In this document: positions 56,691-64,000 of the stretch, one piece after another | Numbering within the stretch: the first letter of the stretch is position 1 | Layout of the letters: the number at the start of each line of letters is the position of its first letter | Assembly: GCF_001653515.1 (NCBI RefSeq) | Contig: NZ_LYOY01000051.1 | Coordinates: 1,012,001 to 1,076,000 of the forward strand | Source of the DNA: Streptomyces sp. ERV7 | GTDB taxonomy: Bacteria; Actinomycetota; Actinomycetes; Streptomycetales; Streptomycetaceae | Direction: 5' to 3' | Length of the DNA stretch: 64,000 nucleotides | Program-made: the position numbers and the translations under genes | Notes under the pieces: generated by a model | Database searches by the model: none | Told to the model about the DNA's origin: nothing | The model's input: only the letters and a program-made list of their open reading frames with translations

Positions 56691-58503
56691 AGGCGTCCAC
56701 CTCCACCGTGTAGGCCTCCTCGATGGCCCGCCGCTTGAGCTTCAGCGACGGGGTGAGCAGACCGTGCTCCTCGGTGAACTGATGGGCGAGGATCCGGAAG
56801 GTACGGATCTGCTCGGCTTGGGAGACCAGGGTGTTGGCGGCGACCACCGCGCGCCGCACCTCGGTCTCCAGGTCGGGGTCGCGTACGAGCTCGGACGCGG
56901 TCATCGACGGTTTGTTGCGCATCGCCAGCCAGTGGTCCACGCCCTCCTGGTCGAGGGTGACCAGGGCGGCGATGTAGGGGCGGTCGTTGCCGACGACGAT
57001 GCACTGGGCCACCAGCGGGTGCGCCCTGACCCGCTCCTCCAGGGCCACCGGCGAGACGCTCTTGCCGCCGGAGGTCACCAGGATCTCCTTCTTGCGGCCG
57101 GTGATGGTCAGATAGCCGTCCTCGTCGAGGGCGCCGATGTCGCCGGTGGCCAGCCAGCCGTCCTTGAGGACCTTCTCGGTCGCCTTGGGCTCGTTGAGGT
57201 AGCCCGAGAAGACCTGGCCGCCGTGCAGCCACACCTCGCCGTCCTCGGCGATGTGCACGGTGGTGCCCGGCACCGGCAGACCGACCGTGCCGAACCGGGT
57301 GCGCTCGGGCGGGTTGGCGGTGGCGGCGGCCGTGGTCTCGGTCAGCCCGTACCCCTCGTAGATCGTCACGCCCGCGCCGGCGAAGAAGAGGGCGAGGCGG
57401 CGGCCCATGCTGGAACCGCCGGACATGGCGTGCCGCACCCGCCCGCCCATCGCCTCGCGGACCTTGCCGTAGACGACCTTCTCGAAGAACTGGTGCTGCA
57501 TCCGCAGCGCCGCCGAGGGACCCGGGCCCAGGCCGAAGGCCTTCTGCTCCAGCGCCTCCGCGTACTTCACCGCGATCTCGACGGCCTTGTCGAAGGGCCC
57601 CGTCCTGCCGTCCGCCTCGGCGCGCCGGCGGGCGGCGTTGAAGACCTTCTCGAAGATGTAGGGGACCGCCAGGATGAAGGTCGGCCGCAGGGACTGGAGG
57701 TCGGGCAGGAGCGCGGAGGCGGAGAGCGCGGGCTGGTGGCCGAGCTTCACCCGGCCCCGGACCGCGGCGACCTCCACCATCCGGCCGAAGACGTGCGCCA
57801 GCGGCAGGAACAGCAGGGTCGACGCCTCGTCGCCGGGGCGCGAGTGGAACACCGGCTCCCAGCGGGCGACCATGGTGTCCGCCTCGAACATGAAGTTGGC
57901 GTGGGTGATCACACAGCCCTTGGGGCGGCCGGTGGTGCCGGAGGTGTAGATGACGGTCGCGGTCGACTCGGGTGTGACCGCGCGCCGGTGGCGGTGCACC
58001 ACGTCGTCCTCGATCTGCGCGCCCGCCGCGAGGAGCTCGGCCAGCGCCCCCGCGTCGAGCTGCCACAGGCGTTTGAGGTGCGGCAGCCGGTCCACCACCG
58101 AGCCGATGGTCATGGCGTGGTCCTCGTGCTCGACCACGCACGCGGTGACCTCGGAGTCGTGCAGCATCCAGAAGACCTGCTCGGCGGAGGAGGTCGGGTA
58201 GATGGGCACCGGCTGGGCGCCGATGGACCAGAGCGCGAAGTCGAAGAGCGTCCACTCGTAGCGGGTGCGGGACATCACGGCGACCCGGTCCCCGAACCGC
58301 ACACCGTCCGCGATCAGCCCTTTGGCGAGCGCCAGCACCTCGTCGCGAAAGCGTGCCGAGGTCACGTCCTGCCACTGGCCCGCCTCGTCCTTGCGGGCCA
58401 GGGCGACCCGGTCCGGATCGTCGAGGGCGTGGTCGAACACGACGTCCGCCAGCCCGCCGACGTGAGGCGCCATCGCCATGGGTGGGACAGTGAACTCGCG
58501 CAA
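56680..58503 (-). CDS. long-chain fatty acid-CoA ligase (AMP-forming)
   Basis: A 607-residue adenylate-forming enzyme of the FadD15/ACSL type. Motifs: VIYTSGTTGRPKGCVITH (P-loop), EGYGLTETTAAAT, GDIGALDEDGYLTITGRKKE (ATP/hinge) and SLKLKRRAIEE (catalytic Lys region). It activates fatty acids to acyl-CoA at the membrane for beta-oxidation or lipid synthesis. The start TTG 58503 is chosen because AAGGAG lies 7 bases upstream; ATG further in is less likely. It converges on the dehydrogenase gene. Confidence 0.93.
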   Translation of the reverse strand: MREFTVPPMAMAPHVGGLADVVFDHALDDPDRVALARKDEAGQWQDVTSARFRDEVLALAKGLIADGVRFGDRVAVMSRTRYEWTLFDFALWSIGAQPVPIYPTSSAEQVFWMLHDSEVTACVVEHEDHAMTIGSVVDRLPHLKRLWQLDAGALAELLAAGAQIEDDVVHRHRRAVTPESTATVIYTSGTTGRPKGCVITHANFMFEADTMVARWEPVFHSRPGDEASTLLFLPLAHVFGRMVEVAAVRGRVKLGHQPALSASALLPDLQSLRPTFILAVPYIFEKVFNAARRRAEADGRTGPFDKAVEIAVKYAEALEQKAFGLGPGPSAALRMQHQFFEKVVYGKVREAMGGRVRHAMSGGSSMGRRLALFFAGAGVTIYEGYGLTETTAAATANPPERTRFGTVGLPVPGTTVHIAEDGEVWLHGGQVFSGYLNEPKATEKVLKDGWLATGDIGALDEDGYLTITGRKKEILVTSGGKSVSPVALEERVRAHPLVAQCIVVGNDRPYIAALVTLDQEGVDHWLAMRNKPSMTASELVRDPDLETEVRRAVVAANTLVSQAEQIRTFRILAHQFTEEHGLLTPSLKLKRRAIEEAYTVEVDALYR

Positions 58504-58654
58504 TACCTTGCTCCTTGTGGCGCTCCGCACAGCGCCGGTGACGGTACCCCAACGGGGGTCCCGACGGGAGGGGCCTCAAGGAATCCGGTCAAGTGCGACA
58601 GTGACGCCCATCACCACAGGTCAGCACCGTGGATGCGGCCCTGTAGGGGCCGTA

Positions 58655-58697
58655 CGGCCCGCATTCTGACCCTGGAGTCAGTAGCGGGCCGTTTTTT
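58655..58697 (+). terminator. hairpin with T6 tract facing the MFS gene
   Basis: CGGCCCGC (58655-58662) pairs with GCGGGCCG (58684-58691); a smaller inner pairing CTGAC/GTCAG lies in the loop; TTTTTT follows at 58692-58697. In the plus direction it is a textbook intrinsic terminator. The minus-strand MFS gene ends at 58722, so the hairpin can also serve it, without a T-tract. The rest of 58504-58654 holds no clear gene. Confidence 0.65.
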
Positions 58698-58721
58698 CTC
58701 CACGGAATCTGTACGACCTGG

Positions 58722-60206
58722 TCACGCCCGCTCTACCGGGATCGCGCCCTTGGTACGTACCTGGGTGGGTGCGGCCGTAGGCGTCCGCACCAGCGCGAAC
58801 ACGGCGAGACCGGCCACCACGGCGAGTGCCCCGGCGGCCACCGCGGCCCCGTTCAGACCCGAGGCGAAGGCGGTGTGCAGCGCCTCGTCGGGGACCCGGC
58901 CGCGCAGCGAACCGGCCGCGCCGCCCGCCAGCGCCCGGGCCTCGGGCGTGCTGTCCAGCGAGTCGGCCATCCGGGAGGTGGCGAGGGTGCCGAACACCGC
59001 GATGCTCACCGCGTAGCCGAGCTGGCGCACGGTGTTCATCGCGCCGGTCGCCATGCCGCTGCTGCGCTGGGGCACCGAGGCGAGCGCCGCCGACGCCAGC
59101 GCCGGGCTGACCAGGCCCACCCCGATGCCGGTCACCACCAGACCGGCCACCAGCGCCGTCCAGTCGGATCCCGCGTCGAGCAGCGCCTGGCCGAACAGAC
59201 CGGCGGCGATGAGCAGCAGCCCGGCACAGATCAGCAGCCGCTGCGAGACGCCGTGCAGGAACCGGCCGCCGAGCGCCGAGGTCACGAACGAGGCCAGCGC
59301 CAGCGGCACCAGCGCCAGACCGCCGGTCACCGGGCTCATGTCCAGGAGCGTCTGGAGCCAGATCGAGGTGTACGGGAGCACCCCGAAGGCGGCCGAGTTC
59401 AGCGCGAGGGCCGCCACCAGGACGCCGACGAAGGCGGGTCGCCGCAGCAGCGACAGATCCATCAGCGGCCGCTCGGTGCGGCTCTCCACCACGGCGAAGG
59501 CGAGCAGCGCGGCCGCCGACACGGCGAAGGAGAGCAGGGTGCGCGAGTCGCCCCAGCCGTCGGAGCCCGCGTTGACCGCCCCGTAGGTGAGGGCCGCGGC
59601 GAAGAGCGCGAACAGGACCGTGCCCGCCCAGTCGGTACGGCCGGCCGCCGGGCTCTTGGACTCCGGGACCACCCGGACCGTCAGCCACACCGCGGCGGCG
59701 CTCACCGGCAGGTTGACGAAGAAGATCCACCGCCAGCCGAAGCCCTCGGTGAGCAGCCCGCCCAGGATCGGGCCGAGGGCCGCGGCGGCGCCGTTGACCG
59801 CGCCCCACACCCCGAGCGCCACCGAGCGGTCGCGGCCCTGGTAGGCGGCGCCGAGCAGCGGCAGCGTGGTCGCGAACATCGCGGCGGCGCCGACCCCCTG
59901 GAGCGCGCGCATCGCGATCAGCGTCCCCGCGTCGCCCGCCAGCCCGCAGGCGAGCGAGGCGCCCGCGAAGAGCACCGTGCCCGCCGCGTAGAACTTCCGG
60001 CGCCCGGCCGTGTCGGCGCCCGCGCCCGCGCCGAGCAGCAGCGCGGCCAGCGCCAGCGCGTACACGTCGATCACCCACTGCAGACTCGACAGCGAGGCGT
60101 CCAGTGAACTCGCCATGTCCGGGAGAGCGACCGTCACGATGGTCACGTCCAGGAGCAGCATGAACGTTCCCAGACACACGGCGACCAACGGTCCCCACTT
60201 GCGCAT
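58722..60206 (-). CDS. MFS drug-resistance transporter (DHA2, 14-TM type)
   Basis: A 494-residue membrane protein with about 14 helices. Motifs: LGTFMLLLDVTIVTVALPDM (motif D1), GAGADTAGRRKFYAAG (motif A), MRALQGVGAAAMFATTLPLL (motif B), and LGPILGGLLTEGFGWRWIFFVNLP (antiporter motif C plus W-R-W-I-F-N-P). Such proteins export drugs or metabolites using the proton gradient. ATG 60206 has GGAGGA upstream on the minus strand. It is divergent from a double-domain Lrp/AsnC regulator, its likely controller. Confidence 0.93.
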   Translation of the reverse strand: MRKWGPLVAVCLGTFMLLLDVTIVTVALPDMASSLDASLSSLQWVIDVYALALAALLLGAGAGADTAGRRKFYAAGTVLFAGASLACGLAGDAGTLIAMRALQGVGAAAMFATTLPLLGAAYQGRDRSVALGVWGAVNGAAAALGPILGGLLTEGFGWRWIFFVNLPVSAAAVWLTVRVVPESKSPAAGRTDWAGTVLFALFAAALTYGAVNAGSDGWGDSRTLLSFAVSAAALLAFAVVESRTERPLMDLSLLRRPAFVGVLVAALALNSAAFGVLPYTSIWLQTLLDMSPVTGGLALVPLALASFVTSALGGRFLHGVSQRLLICAGLLLIAAGLFGQALLDAGSDWTALVAGLVVTGIGVGLVSPALASAALASVPQRSSGMATGAMNTVRQLGYAVSIAVFGTLATSRMADSLDSTPEARALAGGAAGSLRGRVPDEALHTAFASGLNGAAVAAGALAVVAGLAVFALVRTPTAAPTQVRTKGAIPVERA

Positions 60207-60320
60207 CTCATTCCTCCGACCTTGTTCGTTCGACGTCCCGTACGATCGGTCGCGGCCGGGCCAAAGCTCCACCCAGCCCGCTCAGCACGCAGGAATCCGA
60301 CACCGAAGGGGTTCAGGGCG

Positions 60321-61289
60321 ATGGATTCACCCGAGTTCGACGAGCTGGACCAGCGGCTGGTGAGCGCGTTCGCCCTGGACGGCCGGGCCCCGTTCAGCCG
60401 GATCGCCGCCGTGCTCGGTGTCTCCGACCAGACCGTCGCCCGCCGCTACCGCAGGCTGTACGCGGACGGCGAGCTGAGGGTCGTCGGGGTCCGCGACCCC
60501 GAACGGCTCGGCCGCACCCGCTGGATGCTGCGGCTGCGCTGCACCCCCGACGCGTCCGTCTCCATCGCCACGGCGCTGGCCCGGCGGCCCGACACCGCCT
60601 GGATCGGGCTGACCTCGGGCGGCACCGAGGTGGTGTGCACCACCGAGGCGCGCCGGCCCGAGGACCACGAGGCGCTGCTGCTCGGCAAGCTGCCGCGCAC
60701 CCCGAGCATCGTCGAGATCGGCGCCCACCAGCTGCTCCACCGCTTCTACGGCGGCCCGCTCGGCTGGTTCGCCAAGGACTCGGTCCTCACCGCCGAGGAG
60801 CGGGCCGCGCTGCTGCCCGCGCCGGTGGAGCCCCCGGCCGGGCCGATCCGGCTCGACGCGGAGGACGAGGCTCTCATCGCCGCGCTCGCCCGCGACGCAC
60901 GGGCGGGCTACCCCGAGCTCCAGAAGGCCACCGGGCGCTCGGAGTCCGCGGTCAAGCGGCGCCTGGACCAGCTGCTGCGCTGCGGCGCCCTGTTCATCGA
61001 CGTCGAGTTCGACACGACCCGGTTCGGCTTCCGGACCAGGGCGCTGCTGTGGATCACGGTGGCTCCCTCGGCGCTGGCCACCGTGGGCGCGGCCCTCGCC
61101 GCGCACCCGGAGGTCGCCTTCGCCGGTGCCACCTCGGGCCCCGCCAACCTCGTCGCGGTGGTCATCTGCCGCGATCCGGCCGGGCTCTACACGTATCTCA
61201 GCGAGAAGCTCGGCACGCTGGAAGGGGTCCAGCACGTGGAGACCGCCCCTTTACTGCGCCAGGTCAAGCAGCTGACGTACGGGGGCTGA
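60321..61289 (+). CDS. Lrp/AsnC family regulator with two tandem units
   Basis: A 322-residue protein built of two AsnC-type units: FDELDQRLVSAFALDGRAPF with RIAAVLGVSDQTVARRYRRL, and LDAEDEALIAALARDARAGY with ELQKATGRSESAVKRRLDQL, each followed by an alpha/beta effector domain. Such double Lrp proteins are common in Streptomyces. Codon 311 is TTA (61251-61253), so synthesis may need bldA. It is divergent from the MFS exporter (114-bp gap) and overlaps the 3' end of the convergent LysR gene by 26 bp. Confidence 0.9.
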   Translation: MDSPEFDELDQRLVSAFALDGRAPFSRIAAVLGVSDQTVARRYRRLYADGELRVVGVRDPERLGRTRWMLRLRCTPDASVSIATALARRPDTAWIGLTSGGTEVVCTTEARRPEDHEALLLGKLPRTPSIVEIGAHQLLHRFYGGPLGWFAKDSVLTAEERAALLPAPVEPPAGPIRLDAEDEALIAALARDARAGYPELQKATGRSESAVKRRLDQLLRCGALFIDVEFDTTRFGFRTRALLWITVAPSALATVGAALAAHPEVAFAGATSGPANLVAVVICRDPAGLYTYLSEKLGTLEGVQHVETAPLLRQVKQLTYGG

Positions 61290-62133
61290 GACCGCTCGCC
61301 AGGATCGCCGCCGCGAGCGCGTCCGCCGCCTCCTGCGCCGAGGGGCGGCGCCCGCCGTGCAGCAGGACGAAGTCCACCGGCCCCAGCTCCGGCAGCCCCG
61401 ACCTCGCCGGCAGCGGCGCCAGCCCCGGCGGGACCAGACCGCGGGTGTGGGCCATCACGCCGAGCCCCGCCCGGGCCGCCGCGACCAGTCCGCTCAGGCT
61501 GCCGCTGGTGCAGGCGATCCGCCACGCCCGGCCGTGCTCCTCCAGGACTTCCAGCGCCCGGGCCCGGGTGATGCCCGGCGGCGGGAAGAGGATCAGTGGC
61601 ACCGGCCGGTCGGGGTCCAGGCGCAGCCCCGGCGCGCCGATCCAGCACAGGGCGTCCTGCCAGACCCGCTCGCCGTGGGTGTCGCCCGGGCGCCGCTTGG
61701 CCAGCACCAGGTCGAGGCGGCCCGCCTCGAGGCGGCGGTGCAGGGTGCCGGACAGCTCGACCGTCAGCTCCAGGTCGACCTCAGGGTGGTCGCGCCGGAA
61801 GGACTCCAGGACCTCGGGGAGCCGGGTGAGCACGAAGTCCTCGGAGGCGCCGAACCGCAGCCGCCCGCGCAGCCGGGTCCCGGTGAAGTAAGCGGCGGCC
61901 CGCTCGTGCGCGGCCAGGATCGTCCGGGCGAAGCCGAGCATCGCCTCGCCGTCCTCGGTGAGCCGGACGCTGTGCGTGTCCCGGCTGAACAGCGGCCGCC
62001 CGGTCGCCTCCTCAAGGCGCCGCACGTGCTGGCTGACCGTGGACTGCCGCAGCCCCAGCCGCCGCGCGGCCTGGGTGAAGCTCAGCGTCTGCGCGACGGC
62101 GAGGAAGGTCCGGAGCTGCTGCGGCTCGTACAC
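61264..62133 (-). CDS. LysR family transcriptional regulator
   Basis: A 289-residue LysR regulator: LRTFLAVAQTLSFTQAARRL and SQHVRRLEEATGRPLFSRD form the winged helix-turn-helix; FGASEDFVLTRLPEVLESFR begins the periplasmic-binding-like effector domain, ending GPVDFVLLHGGRRP. It is divergent from the bile-acid:sodium-symporter-family gene (146-bp gap) and probably regulates it. It overlaps the Lrp gene 3' end. Confidence 0.92.
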   Translation of the reverse strand: MYEPQQLRTFLAVAQTLSFTQAARRLGLRQSTVSQHVRRLEEATGRPLFSRDTHSVRLTEDGEAMLGFARTILAAHERAAAYFTGTRLRGRLRFGASEDFVLTRLPEVLESFRRDHPEVDLELTVELSGTLHRRLEAGRLDLVLAKRRPGDTHGERVWQDALCWIGAPGLRLDPDRPVPLILFPPPGITRARALEVLEEHGRAWRIACTSGSLSGLVAAARAGLGVMAHTRGLVPPGLAPLPARSGLPELGPVDFVLLHGGRRPSAQEAADALAAAILASGLSPRTSAA

Positions 62134-62279
62134 GGCAGCAGGTTATCGCGGAACGTGATGACAGTCAGAGTGGTGTACGGGATTCCCGATCGGCCGCCGG
62201 AGGTGAATCATCGAGAGGGCACGACCCGCCCGTACGCAGAGCCGAAGCACGGCGCCGAGCACAGAGCGAAGTGGAGCAG

Positions 62280-63314
62280 ATGAACCGCCGCACGCCCCAG
62301 CTGCCGTCCTGGCTGCCGATCGACCCGTTCATCATGACGCTGATCGCCACGGTGGCCCTGGCGGCGCTGCTCCCGGTCTCCGGCGGCGCCGCGCACGTGG
62401 CGAGCGGCGCGTCGACCGGGGCCGTCGCCCTGCTCTTCTTCCTGTACGGGGCCCGGCTCTCCACCCGGGAGGCCCTCGACGGGCTGCGCCACTGGCGGCT
62501 CCATGTGACGGTCCTCGCCTGTACGTTCGTGCTCTTCCCGCTGCTGGGGCTCGCCGCGCGGGGCCTGGTGCCGGTGGTGCTGACCCCGGACCTGTTCCAC
62601 GGGCTGCTGTTCCTTTGCCTGGTCCCCTCCACCATCCAGTCCTCGATCGCCTTCACCTCGATCGCGCGCGGAAACGTGCCCGCGGCGATCTGCGCGGGCT
62701 CGTTCTCCAGCCTGGCCGGGATCTTCGTGACCCCGCTGCTCGCCGCGCTGCTGCTCGGCGGCAGCGCGGGAGGCGTCTCGGCGGACTCGGTGCTGAAGAT
62801 CGCCCTCCAGCTCCTGGTGCCGTTCGCCTCGGGGCAGTTGCTGCGGCGCTGGGTGGGAGGCTTCCTCGCCCGGCACCGGAAGGTGCTGAGCCTGGTGGAC
62901 CGGGGCTCGATCCTGCTGGTCGTCTACGCCGCGTTCAGCGAGGGCATGGTCCGGGGCATCTGGCACCAGGTGAGCCCGGGCCGCCTCGGCGCGCTGCTCG
63001 GGGTCGAGGCGGTCCTGCTCGCCGCGATGCTCGCGCTGAGCTGGTACGGGGCGAAGCGGCTCGGGTTCGGCCGGGGCGACCGGATCGCGATCCAGTTCGC
63101 CGGGTCCAAGAAGAGCCTGGCGGCCGGGCTGCCCATGGCCAGCGTCCTGTTCGGAGCCCAGGCGGCCCTGGCGGTGCTGCCGCTGATGCTCTTCCACCAG
63201 ATGCAGCTGATGGTCTGCGCGGTCATCGCCCGGCGGCGGGCGCGCGACCCGCTGGAGGAGCCCGGCCCGCTCGCCCGGGGCGGGGCGGCGCCCGTCCTCA
63301 CGCGCCGCCCGTGA
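62280..63314 (+). CDS. bile acid:sodium symporter family transporter (PSE/ArsB-like SBF type)
   Basis: A 344-residue membrane protein with about 9-10 helices. Segments FLYGARLSTREALDGLRHWR, LVPSTIQSSIAFTSIARGNV and FAGSKKSLAAGLPMASVLFG match the SBF-like family (YfeH/SLC10A7-like). The substrate is probably an organic anion or peptide. ATG 62280 is used; GGAG is only 3 bases upstream, so GTG 62271 (three residues longer) is possible. Probably controlled by the divergent LysR gene. It overlaps the convergent oxidoreductase by 17 bp. Confidence 0.87.
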   Translation: MNRRTPQLPSWLPIDPFIMTLIATVALAALLPVSGGAAHVASGASTGAVALLFFLYGARLSTREALDGLRHWRLHVTVLACTFVLFPLLGLAARGLVPVVLTPDLFHGLLFLCLVPSTIQSSIAFTSIARGNVPAAICAGSFSSLAGIFVTPLLAALLLGGSAGGVSADSVLKIALQLLVPFASGQLLRRWVGGFLARHRKVLSLVDRGSILLVVYAAFSEGMVRGIWHQVSPGRLGALLGVEAVLLAAMLALSWYGAKRLGFGRGDRIAIQFAGSKKSLAAGLPMASVLFGAQAALAVLPLMLFHQMQLMVCAVIARRRARDPLEEPGPLARGGAAPVLTRRP

Positions 63315-64000
63315 CGAGCACCACCTTGCCCAGGTTGCGCCGTGAGTCGATGAGTTCATGGGCGCGGGCCGCCTCCTCCAGCGGCAGCTCGGCGTGGACG
63401 GCCGCGCGCAGCTTCCCGCTCCGGTGCAGCTCCCACAGCTCGTCGCGCCAGGCCGCGTACAGCTCCGGCTTGCCGCGGGCGATCATCGCCATCTGGAAGG
63501 CGATCACGGACTTCCCGCCGACCAGCAGGTCGTAGACCTCGACCGTGCCGCCGCCCGAGCTGAACGCGACCAGTCGGCCGCCGGGCGCGAGCGCCTTCAC
63601 CGCCGGGGTGAGCAGTTCGCCGCCGACGCCGTCGAGGATCACGTCGACCGGCTCGCCCCAGGAGGCGTCGCCGTAGAGCACGACCTCGTCGGCGCCCCTC
63701 TCCCGTACGAAATCGGCCTTGTCGGCCGAGCTCACGGCTGCCACGACCCGGCTCGCGCCGCCGCCCCGGGCCAGCTGGAGCGCGAGCTGGCCGACCGCGC
63801 TCGCCGCCGCCGTCACCATGACGGACTCGCCCGGCTGCGGCCGGGCCGACTCGTAGGCGCCCCGGGCCACCAGACCGCTGCGGACGAGCGCGACCGCCTC
63901 GACGGAGGTGGCGTGCCCGGGGATGCGGGAGGCCATGGTCTCGTGGAGGACGGCCAGTTCGGCGTATCCGTGCGAGAAGCAGAGCCCCGTCACCCGGTCG
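63298..64000 (-). CDS. zinc-binding-dehydrogenase/quinone-oxidoreductase-type MDR protein (5' partial)
   Basis: The last ~234 residues of a medium-chain dehydrogenase/reductase are visible; the start lies right of the window. Motifs: ESVMVTAAASAVGQLALQLA (NADPH-binding Rossmann fold, AAxxxG variant), ADEVVLYGDASWGEPVDVIL and GGRLVAFSSGG, ending EAARAHELIDSRRNLGKVVL. This is the quinone oxidoreductase (QOR) type without the structural zinc region in view. It reduces quinones or enones with NADPH. Confidence 0.88.
   Translation of the reverse strand, partial: DRVTGLCFSHGYAELAVLHETMASRIPGHATSVEAVALVRSGLVARGAYESARPQPGESVMVTAAASAVGQLALQLARGGGASRVVAAVSSADKADFVRERGADEVVLYGDASWGEPVDVILDGVGGELLTPAVKALAPGGRLVAFSSGGGTVEVYDLLVGGKSVIAFQMAMIARGKPELYAAWRDELWELHRSGKLRAAVHAELPLEEAARAHELIDSRRNLGKVVLVTGGA

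Noticed and set aside
1..64000. CRISPR array, tRNA, rRNA, prophage or insertion sequence
   Set aside because: I found no regularly spaced repeats with unique spacers, no tRNA-like cloverleaf ends, no transposase or phage structural genes.

Overview
The window is high-GC actinobacterial chromosome, almost certainly Streptomyces. Evidence: nearly every codon ends in G or C, TTA leucine codons are very rare (I found two), starts are often GTG or TTG, DasR-type operators sit before a chitin-active LPMO, there is a dense set of SpoIIE/ANTAR/SigB-type/ECF regulators, and a characteristic Streptomyces intergenic hairpin repeat is present. I see no rRNA, tRNA, insertion sequence, CRISPR array or origin.

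Layout. 1-3.2 kb: a SpoIIE-type phosphatase (cut by the window edge) and a methyltransferase. 3.2-11.6 kb: plant/chitin polysaccharide block, with a secreted AA10 LPMO under three DasR-like boxes, a membrane-tethered ECF sigma factor with its own zinc-finger anti-sigma motif and an extracellular arabinose-binding-type domain, a GH10-CBM13-GH62 fusion enzyme and a GH74 xyloglucanase. 11.6-16.8 kb: a four-gene peptidase operon (M55, M20, S9, S66) with overlapping genes. 16.9-24.9 kb: adenosine deaminase and a GntR regulator sharing an operator motif, small membrane and enzyme genes, and a PAP2/diacylglycerol-kinase gene broken by a perfect 91-bp tandem duplication. 24.9-32.3 kb: stress/signalling genes (SigB-type sigma, PAS-GAF protein, GAF-ANTAR protein), a lysine-free aminotransferase-like protein, two UlaG-like MBL hydrolases, DedA and small proteins. 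32.4-44.6 kb: membrane phosphodiesterase, amino-acid permease, MoxR/VWA pair, a truncated epimerase, PCD, an ECF41-like sigma factor with an NmrA-type partner, and an AraC-methyltransferase pair. 44.6-56.6 kb: aldo/keto reductase, then pqqABCDE, then GH105, a GH29-like protein with F5/8 type C domain, GH18 chitinase, GH8 and a secreted CBM35-FN3-FN3 PQQ-type sugar dehydrogenase. 56.7-64 kb: acyl-CoA synthetase, MFS exporter with Lrp/AsnC regulator, LysR regulator with bile-acid-symporter-family transporter, and a quinone-oxidoreductase-type gene cut by the window end.

How the genes fit together. The most striking unit is 45.9-56.6 kb. A complete cofactor pathway (PqqA precursor to PqqE) is translationally coupled to carbohydrate-active enzymes and followed by a secreted carbohydrate-binding dehydrogenase of a family that uses PQQ. 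PQQ made inside the cell could serve an exported oxidoreductase acting on polysaccharide-derived sugars; since PQQ dehydrogenases of family AA12 can feed electrons to LPMOs, the LPMO at 3.2 kb is a possible partner. This is inference. A TTA codon in pqqD suggests bldA (developmental) control of the pathway.

Quality notes. Several genes look broken: a one-base frameshift in the chitinase leader, a one-base frameshift near the start of an MBL hydrolase, the 91-bp duplication, and abnormal ends of the epimerase and of the pqqE/GH105 junction. Each could be real mutation or sequencing/assembly error.
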